Of a stretch of 64,000 nucleotides of DNA, positions 62,251 to 64,000 are shown piece after piece; the first letter of the stretch is position 1, and each line of letters begins with the position of its first letter. The DNA is from an uncultured Paracoccaceae bacterium (GTDB lineage: Bacteria > Pseudomonadota > Alphaproteobacteria > Rhodobacterales > Rhodobacteraceae), in contig CANNCO010000001.1 of the NCBI GenBank assembly GCA_947503175.1, positions 1,426,001-1,490,000 on the forward strand, given 5' to 3'. The notes beneath the pieces are model-generated. The model saw nothing but the letters and a program-made list of their open reading frames with translations. It had not been told where the DNA came from and did no database searches. The position numbers and the translations under genes were made by a program.

Positions 62251-63321
62251 GTGTCTGTGACCCGCGAGGACGTCCTCGACGTCCTGAAGAAGATCACGAA
62301 CCCCGCCACCGGGACCGATCTGGTCTCTTCCGATATCGTGCGTGCGCTTACCGTCGACGCCGGCAATGTGCGCTTCGTCATGGAGGTCGATCCGGCCCAT
62401 GGCACGGCGATGGAGCCTGTGCGTCTGGACGCGGTGGAAAGGATCGAGGCCCTGCCGGGCGTGGATCAGGTTTCTGCCTTGCTGACGGCCCATTCGGCCC
62501 CGAAACCACCTCCCGACCTGAAGATCGGCGGCCATCCGACGCCGCAGAAGGGGCCCGCCAAGGTGCCCGGCGTCAACGCGATCCTTGCCATCGCCTCCGG
62601 CAAGGGCGGCGTCGGCAAGTCCACGGTCTCCGCCAACCTCGCCGTGGCGCTCGCCGCCGAGGGCAAGAAGGTCGGTATGCTCGATGCCGATGTCTATGGC
62701 CCGTCGCAGCCCCGGATGCTGGGCATCTCGGGCCGCCCTGCCAGCCCGGATGGCAAGACCATCCTGCCCTTGCGCAACCACGGTGTCACGCTCATGTCCA
62801 TCGGCCTGATGACGAAAGAGGACGAGGCCGTGGTGTGGCGCGGACCCATGCTCATGGGCGCGCTTCAGCAGATGCTGGGACAGGTCCAGTGGGGCCAGCT
62901 TGACGTCATGATCGTCGATCTGCCGCCCGGTACGGGCGACGTGCAGATGACGCTGACCCAGAAGGCCGAGGTGACCGGCGCGATCATCGTCTCGACCCCG
63001 CAGGACGTGGCGCTTCTCGACGCCCGCAAGGCGGTGAACATGTTCGAGAAGATGAACACGAAAATCTTCGGCATGATCGAAAACATGTCCACCTATATCT
63101 GCCCCCAATGCGGGCACGAGGCGCATATCTTTGGCCATGGCGGCGCGAAAGCCGATGCAGAGCGCATGGGCCTGCCCTTCCTCGGGGAAATCCCGCTGGA
63201 TCTGGACATCCGGACCGCCGCCGATGGCGGTGCGCCCATCGTCGCCGCAAAACCCCAGAGTTCGCAGGCGCAGGCTTTCCGCACGATCGCACGCGGATTG
63301 ATCGACGATGGCGTTGTCTGA
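62251..63321 (+). CDS. apbC: Mrp/NBP35 family Fe-S carrier ATPase
   Basis: A 356 aa P-loop ATPase that stores and hands over [4Fe-4S] clusters. It has an N-terminal MIP18-like (DUF59) domain (about 1-80), the deviant Walker A GKGGVGKST at about 117-125, Walker-type DADVYGPSQPRM and VDLPPGTGDVQMT, and a CPQC pair at 284-287 that binds the bridging cluster. GTG start at 62251 with GGAGG 8 bases upstream. Close to the Fe-S-rich formate dehydrogenase genes; the start of the next gene overlaps its end by 14 bases. Confidence 0.94.
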   Translation: MSVTREDVLDVLKKITNPATGTDLVSSDIVRALTVDAGNVRFVMEVDPAHGTAMEPVRLDAVERIEALPGVDQVSALLTAHSAPKPPPDLKIGGHPTPQKGPAKVPGVNAILAIASGKGGVGKSTVSANLAVALAAEGKKVGMLDADVYGPSQPRMLGISGRPASPDGKTILPLRNHGVTLMSIGLMTKEDEAVVWRGPMLMGALQQMLGQVQWGQLDVMIVDLPPGTGDVQMTLTQKAEVTGAIIVSTPQDVALLDARKAVNMFEKMNTKIFGMIENMSTYICPQCGHEAHIFGHGGAKADAERMGLPFLGEIPLDLDIRTAADGGAPIVAAKPQSSQAQAFRTIARGLIDDGVV

Positions 63322-64000
63322 GGAAACGCTTGAGACAGAGCCCAGCCTTCCCCCACTCTTCCGGGGCAGGGTTGCAAGCGATCCCTTCGCCGCGGCTGTG
63401 GCCGAGGCACGGGCGGAGTGCGACCCCGGCCTCATCACCCACAACATCCGCCCCGATCACCTGACGGCGGCGGTCGTCCTTGCACCCGAATCGCCCTTGC
63501 GCGATGCGGTGGCCATGGTGCTTGCGCTTGGTAACGGGTTTGCCGACGCCTTCGGCGCGCTGGCGCCTTCCGAGACCGCCTGCCAGTTCGACTGGCCTTC
63601 CGGCATCCGCATCAATGGCGCGCGCTGCGGGTCGCTCCGCGCCGCCGCATCCAGCCGCGACCCTGACGAAGAGCCTGACTGGCTGGTGATCGGTCTGGAC
63701 GTTCCATTCTTCGCCGAGGCCGACGCGGAACCGGGCGAAACCCCTGACACGACGACGCTGTGGGAGGAAGGCTGCGCCGATATCGAACCCCTGCGCCTTC
63801 TGGAGAGCTGGTCGCGTCATCAGCTTATCTGGATCAACGAATGGCTTGACGGCGGCACTGCGAAACTCCATCGCGACTGGCTGGGCCGCGCCTTCTCGCT
63901 TAACAAGGACGTGACGCTGACGCATGGGGGCGAAACGCTGACCGGCACCTTCCTTGGACTGGACGATCGCGGCGGTATGGTGTTGAAAACCGCATCCCGT
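63308..64000 (+). CDS. biotin/lipoate ligase-like protein with DUF4444, truncated at the window edge
   Basis: The frame opens at ATG 63308, overlaps the Mrp stop by 14 bases and is still open at base 64000, so at least 231 residues are visible and the C terminus is missing. It shows LPPLFRGRVASDPFAAAVAEA at the N terminus, the BPL/LplA-like core LAPESPLRDAVAMVLALGNG, and FDWPSGIRINGARCG. Such proteins are annotated as biotin/lipoate--protein ligase family. The substrate is unknown. Confidence 0.8.
   Translation, partial: MALSEETLETEPSLPPLFRGRVASDPFAAAVAEARAECDPGLITHNIRPDHLTAAVVLAPESPLRDAVAMVLALGNGFADAFGALAPSETACQFDWPSGIRINGARCGSLRAAASSRDPDEEPDWLVIGLDVPFFAEADAEPGETPDTTTLWEEGCADIEPLRLLESWSRHQLIWINEWLDGGTAKLHRDWLGRAFSLNKDVTLTHGGETLTGTFLGLDDRGGMVLKTASR

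Noticed and set aside
62020-63447. A 475-codon minus-strand open frame
   Set aside because: It is antisense to DUF6494 and Mrp, whose motifs and coupled starts are clear.

Overview
The window reads as ordinary chromosome of a GC-rich alphaproteobacterium of the Rhodobacter/Roseobacter group (Rhodobacteraceae). The pointers are a HemA-type 5-aminolevulinate synthase that closely follows the Rhodobacter HemA sequence, with an FnrL-like box upstream; a prfB without the programmed frameshift; the gene order amidase - PBP1A - prfB; several TRAP/Opp uptake operons; and a large Tat-exported formate dehydrogenase operon. I see no phage genes, transposases, rRNA or CRISPR array, and no gene-free stretch longer than about 175 bases.

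Layout. 1-5.1 kb: cell-wall amidase, penicillin-binding protein 1A and release factor 2 (minus). 5.1-12.8 kb: AlaE-like exporter, aminotransferase, M48 protease, DsbA-like protein, ispG, a RodZ-like protein and hemA. 12.9-18.0 kb: M20 dipeptidase, a LysR regulator divergent from a DJ-1/PfpI protein, a small DMT transporter, tRNA-Asp, acetyltransferase and pirin. 18.2-24.7 kb: a plus-strand operon (ABM monooxygenase with an apparent ATC start, class II aldolase, phosphohexomutase, glycosyltransferase) facing an ABC exporter and a second glycosyltransferase. 24.8-27.7 kb: copA-cueR with a textbook 19-bp-spacer MerR-type promoter. 27.7-30.8 kb: arsenic operon with an ArsR-ArsC fusion, a GAPDH paralogue and ArsJ.

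30.8-34 kb: L-carnitine breakdown operon (dehydrogenase-thioesterase fusion, SDR, beta-keto acid cleavage enzyme), preceded by three 11-bp tandem repeats. 34-41.9 kb: a co-directional catabolic cluster (Fe-type alcohol dehydrogenase, aldehyde dehydrogenase, glutamine-synthetase-like ligase, TRAP transporter, N-formylglutamate-amidohydrolase-like enzyme). It looks like a Puu-style gamma-glutamylation route, but with an alcohol dehydrogenase where Puu has an amine oxidase, so an amino alcohol is a plausible substrate. 41.9-49.8 kb: RpiR regulator, cytoplasmic serine hydrolase and a complete opp ABC transporter, with several strong RNA hairpins between genes.

49.9-59 kb (minus): a ten-gene formate dehydrogenase operon, DUF3305-DUF3306-TorD-Tat peptide-FdhA-FdhB-FdhC-WD40/cytochrome c-41 aa membrane protein-DUF2478. 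Divergent from it is a four-cluster iron-sulfur protein, followed by another c-type cytochrome on the minus strand. The window ends with DUF6494, an Mrp/ApbC Fe-S carrier and a truncated biotin/lipoate-ligase-like gene. The least described parts are the gamma-glutamyl cluster (34-41.9 kb) and the accessory genes around formate dehydrogenase (49.9-61.9 kb).
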